From the NCBI RefSeq assembly GCF_000186865.1, contig NW_008705565.1:2544709-2608708 (forward strand): a stretch of DNA of 64,000 nucleotides, written 5' to 3'. Each line of letters opens with the position of its first letter. The first letter of the stretch is position 1. The position numbers were made by a program, and so were the translations under genes. Under the pieces are notes generated by a model that was given only the letters and a program-made list of their open reading frames with translations, made no database searches and was not told the DNA's origin. Of the stretch, positions 55,676 to 64,000 are shown piece by piece. This DNA is from Aureococcus anophagefferens. Its lineage: Eukaryota; Sar; Pelagophyceae; Pelagomonadales; Pelagomonadaceae.

Positions 55676-56572
55676 ATGGTGATTTCTTGGCCCGCCGTTG
55701 GCGGCGGCCTCGCCGTCGTCGTCGCCTGGCTCTGCGCGAGCGTCGACGGCGGGTCGCGCATCGTCGGCGAGCTCGACGTGGCGCCGTACCGGCCGCCGCG
55801 CTGGGTCGCCCACTTCCCGCTGCTGTCGCTGGGCTGGGAGGGCCTGCGCGTCTTGCTCGACTTCCTCTGCCGCGCCGAGGGGTGGACGGTCCGCGAGTTC
55901 TGCCTGCCCTTCGACGACGTGCCGTGGATCCGCTGCCTCGCGCTCTCCGGCGCGGAGCCGCCGGCGGGCGCGCCCGTCGCCGTGCTCCACCACCCGAGCG
56001 CGCCCGCGGCCGTCTTCTCGGAGCGCCTCGCGCGGGCGCTGCGGTCCGCCGGCTACCGCGTCTTCGCCGTGCCGCCCGCGGGCATCCCCGGCTCCATGGC
56101 GGACCATACCGCGTGGTATCTTCGCGTCGTCGGCGCGATCCACGAGGCGTACCCGGGCGCGCCGATCCTGCTCCACGGCGCGTCCGGCGGCGCGGAGCTC
56201 CTCTGCGTCGGGCTGCTGCGCACGCCCGGTGAGTTGCGCCGCGTCGGCGTCCGCGGCGTCGCGCTCCAGGGCTGCCCCTACCAGCGGCTGGCCGAGAAGC
56301 ACGGCGCCGCGGACGACGACCCGGGCGTGGCGACGCTCGCGCTGAACGCGGGCGACGACCCGGTCTACGGCCAGATCGCCGGCCCCGAGGCCTGGCGCGC
56401 GGACCTCGGCGCGGACGCGGCGACGCTCGGCGCGCGGCCGGGGACGACGCTCGCGTACTGCGACCGCGGGTCGCACTGCGCCTTCCTCGACGGCTGGTGC
56501 GGCCGGTCGTCCTGGGCCGAGCGGTGCGTCGTCGCCTTCGCGGCGCGCGTGGCGAAATCTGGGCCCACGTAA
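55676..56572 (+). CDS. alpha/beta-hydrolase-like protein with N-terminal anchor
   Basis: 298 residues. MVISWPAVGGGLAVVVAWLC is a signal anchor. The hydrolase-like core has AVLHHPSAPAAVFSERLARA, a nucleophile elbow ILLHGASGGAELL (G-x-S-x-G), LALNAGDDPVYGQIAGPEAW (acid region) and DRGSHCAFLDGW with the expected histidine. This resembles the ABHD1/3 or Eht1 group of lipid esterases. Substrate unknown. The start is 57 bp from the divergent sulfotransferase. Confidence 0.72.
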   Translation: MVISWPAVGGGLAVVVAWLCASVDGGSRIVGELDVAPYRPPRWVAHFPLLSLGWEGLRVLLDFLCRAEGWTVREFCLPFDDVPWIRCLALSGAEPPAGAPVAVLHHPSAPAAVFSERLARALRSAGYRVFAVPPAGIPGSMADHTAWYLRVVGAIHEAYPGAPILLHGASGGAELLCVGLLRTPGELRRVGVRGVALQGCPYQRLAEKHGAADDDPGVATLALNAGDDPVYGQIAGPEAWRADLGADAATLGARPGTTLAYCDRGSHCAFLDGWCGRSSWAERCVVAFAARVAKSGPT

Positions 56573-56635
56573 GACGCCGGCTCGTCGCGACCATCGGGGG
56601 GGCGGCGCGATTTCAACCTTACGTCGAACCGCGCC

Positions 56636-58518
56636 CTAGAAGTAGGTCGTGTTCACCCGGCTCGTCGTGACCATGTGGTTCGCGTCGACGACGGTGAGCT
56701 GGTCGGGCGCGCGGCGCACGGGGAGGGGCTGGGAGATGTTGAGCTTGCCGTTGACGACGAAGAGCGGGTTCGCGGAGCGCATGACGGCGTCGTTGACGGA
56801 GACGCCGTCGAAGTACTGCTTGAGGATGGTCTGGAGGTCGCCGTTCTCCGCCTCGAGGCGCTCGCGCTCGCGCTCGATCGCGAGCTTGTCGAGGAGCACC
56901 TTGTTGTACTTGCGGAGGAAGTTGTCGAGGTGGCACCACTCCTGGACGGGCTTGCCGTCGGCGGTCCAACTGGACGTCTGGAGCGCGGCCGCGGCCTCGT
57001 CGGCCTCGAGCGGCCGCTTCTCGTCGTCGCCGTCGCCGCCCGGCGCGCCGGACTCGGCCCAGTCGTCCTTCTGGCTCTGGGTCTGGGCCGCGGCCATGGC
57101 GACGTCGGCCTCCGTGTTGTTCGGGTTCGCCTGAAACGGAATCACCTTCTCCTGCTCCGTCTCCATCTTCCGCGCGAGCTCCGAGAGCACGAGGATCCGC
57201 TCCGCGAGGCCGATGCGGCCCGAGATCTTCTTCTTGCAGGCGTGGGCGTTCTGCGTGAGCTCCGTGAGGCGCTTGCCCTGGGACGTGCGGAAGCGGTTCA
57301 TGCGCGCCTTGAGCTGCTGGAAGTGGCCCTGGATCTTGTTCTTCTCCTCGAGGAGCAGCGCGTTCCGCGTCGAGCACTCCTTCATGTTCTGCATGAGCTT
57401 CGTGCGCCAGTGGTGGAGCGACGCCTGGAGGCGCTCGATCTTGCGGATCTTGATCTCGATCTCCTTGGACAGCTCCTGGTCCTTCTTCGTGTAGTACTTG
57501 AAGTCGTGCGTCCGCTGGTCCGTCGTCTGGAGATAATTCAAATGCGCGGTCTCGAAGTGCTGCTCCAGGTCCTCGATCTGGGAGTCCAACCCGATGCGCA
57601 GCATGTTGATCTCCTCCAAGTTCTTGTTGCGGATCTCCTCGCGGAGCTGCTCGTGCTCCTGCTTCGCCTCGGCCTCGCGCTCCTGCTCCTCGGACTCGAC
57701 GGCGGACATGATGTCGTTGAGCTCCTGCGTCTCGAGCGCGTGCTGCTTGACGATGGCCTCCTTCTCCGCCTGGAACTCGGCCTCGAGCGTGTGGAGCTCC
57801 TGCTCGAACTCCTGCTCCGACGTCAACAGCCGCGAGTCCTGGAGGTCGATGAGCTGGTCCATGTTCTGCAGGTGGCTCCGCAGCGCCATCTGGAACTGGT
57901 CCTCGGCCTCCTCGAGGTCGCGGTCGAGCATCTGGATGATGGCGTCCTTGCGGTCGACGTCGCGCTCGTGGTTCTGCGACAGGATCTCGATGCCCTTGCG
58001 GAGCGACTCGACCTTGGCGAGGCGCATGATCTTCCGCCACTGGTTCTGGATCTTCAGGCGGTTCATGCGGCTGTTGGCCTTCTCCTGCTCCATGCGCTGC
58101 TTCAGCTCGTTGCGCGCCGCCTGGTACTTCTGGTTCTGGGCGTCGTACTCGCGCTGGCGCATGAACTTCTCCTCGAAGTCGAGGCCCTTGGACCGGCCCT
58201 TGACGGGCTTGCCGAGCAGCGCGCCGCCGCGGCACCGCGGCACGAGCGACAGCTGCGACCCCTCGCCGACGAACTCGCGCAGCTTCTGGCGCAGCGCCTT
58301 ACCGCCCAGCACCTTCCGCGACGACTGGAGGCTGTGCGCGTCCATGTCCGCCGACGTGCGCGCGGCCACGGCGTCGCGGAGCTCGCCGACGGTCGCATCG
58401 GCCCCGACGGTGACGACGAGGGACTGCGGCGGGGGGCGGGGATGACGCGGGGGGCGCGTCGCGGGGTCGGGGGGCGCGCGGGTCGCACCTGGTCCCCGTG
58501 GCGGAGGAGGAGCTGCAT
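56636..58518 (-). CDS. DRC2: ubiquitin-like domain fused to DRC2 (CCDC65)
   Basis: Exons 58518-58489 and 58423-56636 give 605 residues. The first exon encodes MQLLLRHGDQ and splices (65-nt intron, GTGCGA...GCAG) to SLVVTVGADATVGELRDAVA. The result is a ubiquitin-like fold of residues 1-77 ending QLSLVPRCRGG, followed by ALLGKP. The rest matches DRC2 of the nexin-dynein regulatory complex: RMNRLKIQNQWRKIM, GIEILSQNHERDVDRKDAII, ALRSHLQNMDQLIDLQ, and NKVLLDKLAIERERERLEAE / LKQYFDGVSVNDAVM near the end. DRC2 is an axonemal coiled coil, so the organism has or had motile flagella. Starting at the longer ORF's Met (58600) would replace the first ubiquitin-like strand by Pro/Arg-rich sequence. Confidence 0.9.
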
Positions 58519-58638
58519 CGCGTCGAGGCGGGGCAGCGCCGTTGTCGGCTCGACGGGGCTGCCGGATACAATTTTTGTTGAGGTCGTTTGTTGCCGGCAT
58601 GAATTAAATTAGCATGGCGGGCAGCGCATAGTGATTGA

Positions 58639-59625
58639 GTGTGGCCGAAAGTGTTGGCTGACTGCGGCATGGACGCGGCGTCGATCAATTCAGACGCGAT
58701 GCGCGAGATCCTTGCGCATTTTCACGTGGATGTCAACCAGACGGACGAGGAAGGAGACACGCTGCTGCACAAGGCCGCCCAAGCAGGGAACACCTCCATG
58801 GTTGCGGCGCTACTCGACGCGGGAAGCGTTGATCAACCAGACCCAGGCCGATTCGGTTACCACGCTCTCCACCGCGCTGCTTTGCATGGACATGTGGAGG
58901 TCGCGCGCCTATTGGTCAACGCGGGTGGAGATCCGAATGTTCGCGACATTTTCAACTGCACCCCCCTGCACAACGCGGCCGAGACAGGGCACGTGGAAGT
59001 CGCGCGTTTCCTCATCGCGGCGGGCGCATATATCAATTGCGTGGACAATTGTGTTGAAACGCCCCTCCATAAGGCGGCTTCTTGCGGTAACCTCGGGCTA
59101 GATGTCGCGCGTCTTTTACTCGAAGCAGGCTGCAAGACTGACACGAAAAATGTGCTCATGGGGGAGCCGCTGCATGCCGCAGCGAGGTTCGGAGCTGATG
59201 AAACGATCAAATGCCTTCTTGCCTTCGGCGCCAACGTGAATAGCGGCAGTGGCACTTCCAACACGCCTCTCCACGCGGCTTTGGACATGGGCAGGCGTCG
59301 CACCCTCGCGGTGCTGCTCGAAGCTGGCGCGACCGTTGACATGGACCAGTTCGAGCGACTCCCGCGCTACAACAAGAATTCCACACAGGTAGTCGAGAAT
59401 GCCCATCGTCGCGCGGTCCTGCTATCTCGCGAGCCCGCCATGCGCTACCTCGACAAAGTCGTCGCCGCGGGCGGCTACGAGCACCTCGTGCGGACGTACC
59501 GCCGCGTCCTCACGGCGCCGCGCGGCTGCCTCACGCGGTACCTGCGGCGGCGCTTCGGCCGCGACGCGCCGCACGACGTCGCCGCGCGCGTCCTGGAATA
59601 CTGGAAGCCGCCGGGAGGGCCGTAA
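58639..59625 (+). CDS. ankyrin-repeat protein with GC-rich C-terminal block
   Basis: 328 residues. At least six ankyrin repeats run from residue 38 to about 235 (GDTLLHKAAQAGNTSMVAAL, YHALHRAALHGHVEVARLLV, TPLHNAAETGHVEVARFLIA, TPLHKAASCGNLGLDVARLL, EPLHAAARFGADETIKCLLA, TPLHAALDMGRRRTLAVLLE). The C-terminal 70 residues (RYLDKVVAAGGYEHLVRTYR, ending AARVLEYWKPPGG) are a separate helical block. Base composition changes sharply near 59435: the repeats are AT-richer, the tail is typical of the local genome. Role: protein binding; partner unknown. Confidence 0.85.
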   Translation: MWPKVLADCGMDAASINSDAMREILAHFHVDVNQTDEEGDTLLHKAAQAGNTSMVAALLDAGSVDQPDPGRFGYHALHRAALHGHVEVARLLVNAGGDPNVRDIFNCTPLHNAAETGHVEVARFLIAAGAYINCVDNCVETPLHKAASCGNLGLDVARLLLEAGCKTDTKNVLMGEPLHAAARFGADETIKCLLAFGANVNSGSGTSNTPLHAALDMGRRRTLAVLLEAGATVDMDQFERLPRYNKNSTQVVENAHRRAVLLSREPAMRYLDKVVAAGGYEHLVRTYRRVLTAPRGCLTRYLRRRFGRDAPHDVAARVLEYWKPPGGP

Positions 59626-59693
59626 CACGAAAGCTCCAAGAGGAGCTTACTGTGCGTGGCGAACGGCGCCGGCGCGGGAATCACAAGGGGCGG

Positions 59694-61943
59694 CTAGGCG
59701 CCGAGCTTCGCCTTGGCCTTGGCGACGTCGGCGTCCGTGAGCTCGAGCTTGGAGGCCATGTAGTAGGGCGCCATGACGTCGCTGGGGTCCGAGGAGTGGT
59801 CGAGGCCGAGGACGTGGCCGATCTCGTGGAGCAGGACGGGCGCGACCTTGAAGTAGGGGTCGAAGAAGCCCGGCTCGCCGTCGAACTTGCGGCGCGGGTG
59901 CGGGCGGCCGTCGAGCTCCCACTTCTCGGCCTTGTCGAAGACGATGGTCTCGAGCGTCGCGTTCGCGAGCTGTCCCCCGGGGCCGTCGGAGAAGGCGACG
60001 TCCTTGTTCGACGTGAGCTTCCAGGCGAGCGTGAGCTTCGGCGCCGCGTCGTCGCGGGCGAAGGCGATGCCCGTCGCCGCGGACCACTTGGCGAACTGCG
60101 CCGCGGCGACCTCGCCGAGCGCCGCGGCGTCGAGCGACGGCGGCACGGTGTCGAGCTCGATGGTCCAGCCGACGGTGTCGCCCGGCTTCCACGACGCCGC
60201 GCCCTCGGGCGCCAGATCGTCGCCGTGGAAGTTGTTCAGCAGGAGCGGCTTCGTCTTGGGCCCGACGACGCCGTCGTCGACCAAGCCCGCGGCCCGCTGG
60301 ATCTTCCTGACCTCGTCGGACACCTCGGCCGTGAAGCCCGCGCCGGGCTCCTTCCCCAGGAGCTTCAGCACCTCGGCCGCGTCGTCGTCCGCGTCGCCCT
60401 CCTTGACGGATTTCTCCATGGACGCGAGGCGCGGGCCCTTCAAAACGGGCGTCGGAACGCCCGGCACGTCCGCCGCGGGCTTCGCGTCGCCGCCGCGGGG
60501 GAACGTGACGAGCACGTGGAGCGCGACGTCCCTGGGCCGGAGGTCCAGGGCCCGGAGCGCGGCCGTGACGTCGACGTGCTCGTCGAAGGGCGGCCGCGTC
60601 GCGCAGTTCGCGCAGCCGGCCGGGTTGTCGATGAAGAAGACGTCGCAGGAGCCCGCGTAGCCCGGCGCCTCCAGGAGCGCCTTGTCGTCGCCCGCGGGCG
60701 CCGCGAAGGCGTCGCCGGCTTTGACGACGTAGACGTGCAGCGAGCAGGGCCCGAGCTCGAGCTTCGTGACGTCGATGGCCGGGAACGTCGCGAAGTAGGG
60801 CATCTCGCGCATCTGCGGCGGCGACGGCGTCGCGAGCGCGTCGTAGACGAAGCCCAGCGCGGGCGTGTCGAAGCTGTGCTTCGCGTGGTAGGGCTCGCCC
60901 GAGGCGTGGTGCGTGAAGGGGCAGTAGATGCCCCAGGGCCCCTCGGGGAACCCGTCGGCCGTCTTCTTCGCGGACCCGAGCGACCGCTGGTGCTTCTCGA
61001 ACTCCGCGGCCGAGTCGGGCTCGACGGCGAGGTAGGACTCGTAGAGGCGGTCCACGTTGCAGTGGTGGAGCCAGAAGACGGGGTGGAAGGCGCTCTGGAA
61101 GCCGCCCATGATGCCGCCGACGTACATGTGGATCGAGTTGTGGCACGACTCGACGGACGGGTTCGCGTGGTCGCTCCAGGACGTGCACGCGTGGGCGCCG
61201 TGGAACGTCGACGACAGGCACCGGTCCGCCGTGCGCGCCACGGACCCGCCGTCCAGCTTCATCTTGATGCGCCAATCCTCGGCGACGTCGAGCGCGGGGT
61301 CGAACGCCCACCGCGGGTTCATCGTCTTCTTGCCCTCGTGGTACGCGGGCGGAAAAAAGTCGTCGGGGAAGGGCACGGTCATGAGCTTTTTGCGCACGAT
61401 GCCCGGCAGGATCTCGCCGTTGACCTCGGGCTCGCACCAGTCCCAGTACGGCAGGCCGATGTTCCCGTCGTTGCCGAGCGCCAGGTCCGCGCGCCTTAAC
61501 GCGCGCTCGAAGTCGAGCAGGTAGGGCCGGTGCCACGTCGGGAAGGCCTCCTGGCCGTGGACGCAGTACTCGGGGAAGCTCGCGCGCGGGAGCTCGGGCA
61601 TGCCCCCGTGCATGACCGCGAGCCGGAAGTACTCGGACGTGCCGGGCGCGCCGTCCTTGTTCTCGCGCATCTTGAGGACCGCGGCCGCGTAGCGCTCCTG
61701 CAGCGCCGGCGGCATCTTCCGCGCCTCGCAGCGCGTCACGACGCCGCTCAGCGGCGCCTCCCACCACGGACCGGCCGGCGCCGGCGGCGGCGCGGGCGCG
61801 GCCGCCGGCGGCGGCGCGGGCGCCGGCGCCGCGGGCTGCGCCGTGACGGGCTCGGCCGCGGGCGGCTCCGGCGCCTTCGCCTTCTCCGGCGCGACGGACG
61901 CCTCCTTCTTGGGCTTGCCGCCGCCGAGGCACGGACACGCCAT
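59694..61943 (-). CDS. tyrosinase fused to peptidoglycan-binding-like and matrixin metalloprotease domains
   Basis: 749 residues from MACPCLGGGKPKKE; an upstream Met adds 18. After an Ala/Pro-rich linker (20-60) comes a type 3 copper tyrosinase: MHGGMPELPR and VHGQEAFPTWHRPYLLDFER (CuA, His112/129/138), then ESCHNSIHMYVGGIMGG and HPVFWLHHCNVDRLYE (CuB, His268/272/294). Residues 370-480 resemble the tyrosinase C-terminal beta domain. A PGB-like helical motif (VRKIQRAAGLVDDGVVGPKT) leads into a matrixin with HEIGHVLGLDH at 706-716 and the Met-turn VMAPYY. The copper site oxidises phenols and the zinc site cleaves proteins. No signal peptide is visible, which is odd for both partners. Confidence 0.9.
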   Translation of the reverse strand: MACPCLGGGKPKKEASVAPEKAKAPEPPAAEPVTAQPAAPAPAPPPAAAPAPPPAPAGPWWEAPLSGVVTRCEARKMPPALQERYAAAVLKMRENKDGAPGTSEYFRLAVMHGGMPELPRASFPEYCVHGQEAFPTWHRPYLLDFERALRRADLALGNDGNIGLPYWDWCEPEVNGEILPGIVRKKLMTVPFPDDFFPPAYHEGKKTMNPRWAFDPALDVAEDWRIKMKLDGGSVARTADRCLSSTFHGAHACTSWSDHANPSVESCHNSIHMYVGGIMGGFQSAFHPVFWLHHCNVDRLYESYLAVEPDSAAEFEKHQRSLGSAKKTADGFPEGPWGIYCPFTHHASGEPYHAKHSFDTPALGFVYDALATPSPPQMREMPYFATFPAIDVTKLELGPCSLHVYVVKAGDAFAAPAGDDKALLEAPGYAGSCDVFFIDNPAGCANCATRPPFDEHVDVTAALRALDLRPRDVALHVLVTFPRGGDAKPAADVPGVPTPVLKGPRLASMEKSVKEGDADDDAAEVLKLLGKEPGAGFTAEVSDEVRKIQRAAGLVDDGVVGPKTKPLLLNNFHGDDLAPEGAASWKPGDTVGWTIELDTVPPSLDAAALGEVAAAQFAKWSAATGIAFARDDAAPKLTLAWKLTSNKDVAFSDGPGGQLANATLETIVFDKAEKWELDGRPHPRRKFDGEPGFFDPYFKVAPVLLHEIGHVLGLDHSSDPSDVMAPYYMASKLELTDADVAKAKAKLGA

Positions 61944-62191
61944 GGCGCTGTTCCGCGAGAAGGCAGCCCGCGGACTCAGATCACTTGCGGCGTTCACTCG
62001 TTATCATATCAAAAGCAAGATCCGTGCAACATCACTTCACACGGTTTGCTACCAAAACTCAAAAAACGATGTGCTAATCAACCGGGCAGCCTCTCTCAGC
62101 TGCAGCGTACCACCCGACCCGCTCGTCCCACTCCTGACGCCGATTCGCACCGCACCGCCTCGTCCGCCGGTCCCGGCGAAAAAAAACAATC

Positions 62192-64000
62192 ATGTCGGGC
62201 TACGACTACGACCTCAACAACGACGACGACGACGACCCCTACGGCGACATCGGCGACCTGTCGGCGTCGAGCAGCGCCGACATCGGCAAGTACCGCGCGG
62301 CCCTGGAGAAGCGCCAGGGGGGCGCGCGGCCGAGGTCCACGGAGGAGATCCTGCGCCAGTCGCGGGAGCAGAGCGGCCGCGCGGCGTTGCTGCGCGCGTC
62401 GGCGGCGACGACGGACCGGTCGCTGACGAGCGACGCCGGCGGCCCCGAGAGCGACGCGAACGAGCGCACGGGCCAATCGGAGTTCGCCAAGGGCGCGCGC
62501 GACATCTTCGCGCTCGACTCCCTCTCCTCCGTGGACCACCTCCTCGAGTCGCACGACCGGTCGACGCCGTCGACGGGCGGCCGCGGCGGCAAGCGCCGCC
62601 AGCGCCGCGGCCAGGACACGTTCAGCCCGCCGCCGACGCCCGACGACGACGGAATCGGCGACTCGCCGCGGTCGCCGTCGGACGTCGCCGACGACGACTC
62701 GAGCGACATCGACCCGGAGCGCGACTTTATGACGACGGCGCAGCGCGAGCAGCGGGAGGCGGCGAAGGAGGCCCTCCAGCGCCGGGAAGAGGACGCGCGC
62801 GCCGGCGAGGCCGCGCGGCTCCAGCGGGAGGCCGCGCGGCTCGCCGACGAGCGGCGGCGCGAGGCCGACGACGAGGAGGCGCGGCGCGGCGCGGCGATCA
62901 AGAAGGCCGCCGCGGCGCTCACGCAGCGCGAGGCGGACGTGCAGCGGCGGCAGGAGGAGCCGTTCCTCGGCGAGAAGGTGAGCGACGACGACGACGACGA
63001 CGACGACGGCGCCATGTTCCACGAGCTCGTCGAGTCCATGGGCGACGACGACGACGGCGCGTCGCCGGCGCCGGCGCCGCGGCGCGCGCCGTCGGAGCCC
63101 CCCGCGCGGTCGCCGTCGGAGCCGAGCCAGCGCGGCTCGCTCACGCAGCAGAGCGAGACGTACGGCGACGACGACTTCGAGGACGACTTCGAGGCCTTCC
63201 GCGAGGACGAGGCGGCGTCGCTCTTCGCGTCCGTGGGGCTCGAGCTGCGCGAGGCGCGGCGGGAGGCGCTCCTGCTCGCGAACGGCAAGGACGCGGACGC
63301 GAACTTCGTGCCCCGCGCGGCCTTCGACGAGCTCATGCGGGGCTTCCCCAACGCGCGCGCGAGCCTCGAGAGCCGCGGCGGCGCGTCGAGCGCGGCGTCG
63401 GGCGACGTCGACGTCGCCTGGCTCCGGGGCGACTTCGCGTCGTCGCTCGAGAAGGACGCGGCGGCGCACGACTGGTACGACGCGGCCGCGGCCGCGTCGG
63501 GCCGCGAGGGCCTGAGCTCGGAGGATCTCTGGGCGGCGCTCGACGCCGACGTGAACCTCGCGACGCGCCGGGAGGAGACGCTCGACGTCGACGACCTGCG
63601 GCGGTCCGCGGGCTTCGCCGCGCGCCTCGCGCCGCGCCACGTGTCGCGCGACGACCTGTCCAGGTTCTGGCGGTCCCTGGGGTCCATCGACGGCGCCATC
63701 GACGGCGCGGGGCGGCTCACGGACCGCGACAAGTTCCTCGAGGGCGTCCGCGCGTCCGTCGAGTTTCGGCCCGAGACGGCGCCGCCGGAGATGGACCGGG
63801 GCTGGGACCTCGGCGACGACGACGACGACGAGCCGGAGGAGCCGGCGTCGCCGGACTCGCCCGCGTCGCCGGACTCGCCCGCGCCGCCCGCGCCCGCGCC
63901 GCCGCCGGCGCCGGAGGCCGTCACGCCCGCGCCCGCGCCCATCGAGATCCCCGCGTCGCCGCCCGCGCCCGCGCCGCCGCCCGCGCCCGCGCCGCCGCCG
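62192..64000 (+). CDS. acidic coiled-coil protein, 3' end beyond window
   Basis: 603 codons are open from MSGYDYDLNNDDDDDPYGD to the last base. The protein is Asp/Glu/Ser-rich with a coiled coil around residues 185-265 (REQREAAKEALQRREEDARA, DERRREADDEEARRGAAIKK), a YGDDDFEDDFEAF block typical of ciliary and centrosomal proteins, and a helical region with EF-hand-like spacing (SSEDLWAALDADVNLATRRE). It ends in an APAP/PPAP low-complexity tail. The start is 248 bp from the divergent tyrosinase-matrixin gene. No family can be assigned; a ciliary role is a guess. Confidence 0.68.
   Translation, partial: MSGYDYDLNNDDDDDPYGDIGDLSASSSADIGKYRAALEKRQGGARPRSTEEILRQSREQSGRAALLRASAATTDRSLTSDAGGPESDANERTGQSEFAKGARDIFALDSLSSVDHLLESHDRSTPSTGGRGGKRRQRRGQDTFSPPPTPDDDGIGDSPRSPSDVADDDSSDIDPERDFMTTAQREQREAAKEALQRREEDARAGEAARLQREAARLADERRREADDEEARRGAAIKKAAAALTQREADVQRRQEEPFLGEKVSDDDDDDDDGAMFHELVESMGDDDDGASPAPAPRRAPSEPPARSPSEPSQRGSLTQQSETYGDDDFEDDFEAFREDEAASLFASVGLELREARREALLLANGKDADANFVPRAAFDELMRGFPNARASLESRGGASSAASGDVDVAWLRGDFASSLEKDAAAHDWYDAAAAASGREGLSSEDLWAALDADVNLATRREETLDVDDLRRSAGFAARLAPRHVSRDDLSRFWRSLGSIDGAIDGAGRLTDRDKFLEGVRASVEFRPETAPPEMDRGWDLGDDDDDEPEEPASPDSPASPDSPAPPAPAPPPAPEAVTPAPAPIEIPASPPAPAPPPAPAPPP

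Overview
This is a nuclear window from a compact, very GC-rich eukaryotic genome. It reads as a pelagophyte alga close to Aureococcus anophagefferens. That is an inference from four things: introner elements of the type described for Aureococcus (192-bp and 203-bp terminal-inverted-repeat elements that make introns and are flanked by 8-bp target duplications); stramenopile-style plastid pre-sequences (for example AAAAFAPP followed by a twin-arginine lumen signal on an FKBP); an algal gene set (phytol-kinase-like enzyme, plastid thioredoxin, ankyrin families); and very short intergenic spaces with many head-to-head gene pairs.

Layout. 0-8.3 kb: an ankyrin protein, casein kinase 1, a P-loop kinase/PfkB fusion, and a protein kinase-PH gene that crosses a 242-base assembly gap. 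8.4-14 kb: small membrane protein, RING protein, thylakoid-lumen FKBP, UPF1-like helicase. 14-23 kb: F-box-like protein, GH28 hydrolase, thioredoxin, methyltransferase/2OG-like fusion, exportin-2 (CSE1). 23-32 kb: BTB-like protein, NSUN2-type RNA methyltransferase, homocysteine S-methyltransferase, phytol-kinase-like protein, methyltransferase fusion, AP-4 mu. 31-45 kb: Cwc2 splicing factor with WW domains, YHYH protein, thioesterase, TLC protein, nucleoplasmin-like protein, a triple nuclease-like fusion, an SH3-WW-EML protein. 45-64 kb: rRNA methyltransferase-like, membrane proteins, saccharopine-dehydrogenase-like oxidoreductase, KH-Smr, SpoU methyltransferase, DUF3119-like plastid protein, inositol 5-phosphatase, sulfotransferase, alpha/beta hydrolase, a ubiquitin-like/DRC2 fusion, a second ankyrin protein, a tyrosinase-matrixin fusion, and an acidic protein that runs off the end.

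The main discovery is in the gene structures. Six introners from two related families sit as introns inside five genes. In each, the 3' AG comes from the element end and the 5' splice site is the first two bases of the duplicated target (GT in four, GC in two). Independently, 7 of 10 short (55-69 nt) introns that conserved protein motifs pin down start with GC rather than GT, with a shared donor G[T/C]GCG. GC-AG splicing therefore looks like the normal mode here, which would widen the sites where an introner can become a spliceable intron. The second theme is unusual domain fusions: tyrosinase-matrixin, NYN-phosphoesterase-RuvC fold, ubiquitin-like-DRC2, SH3-WW-EML, and methyltransferase-dioxygenase-like. 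Splice sites were inferred by eye from protein-family continuity, and no transcript data were available.
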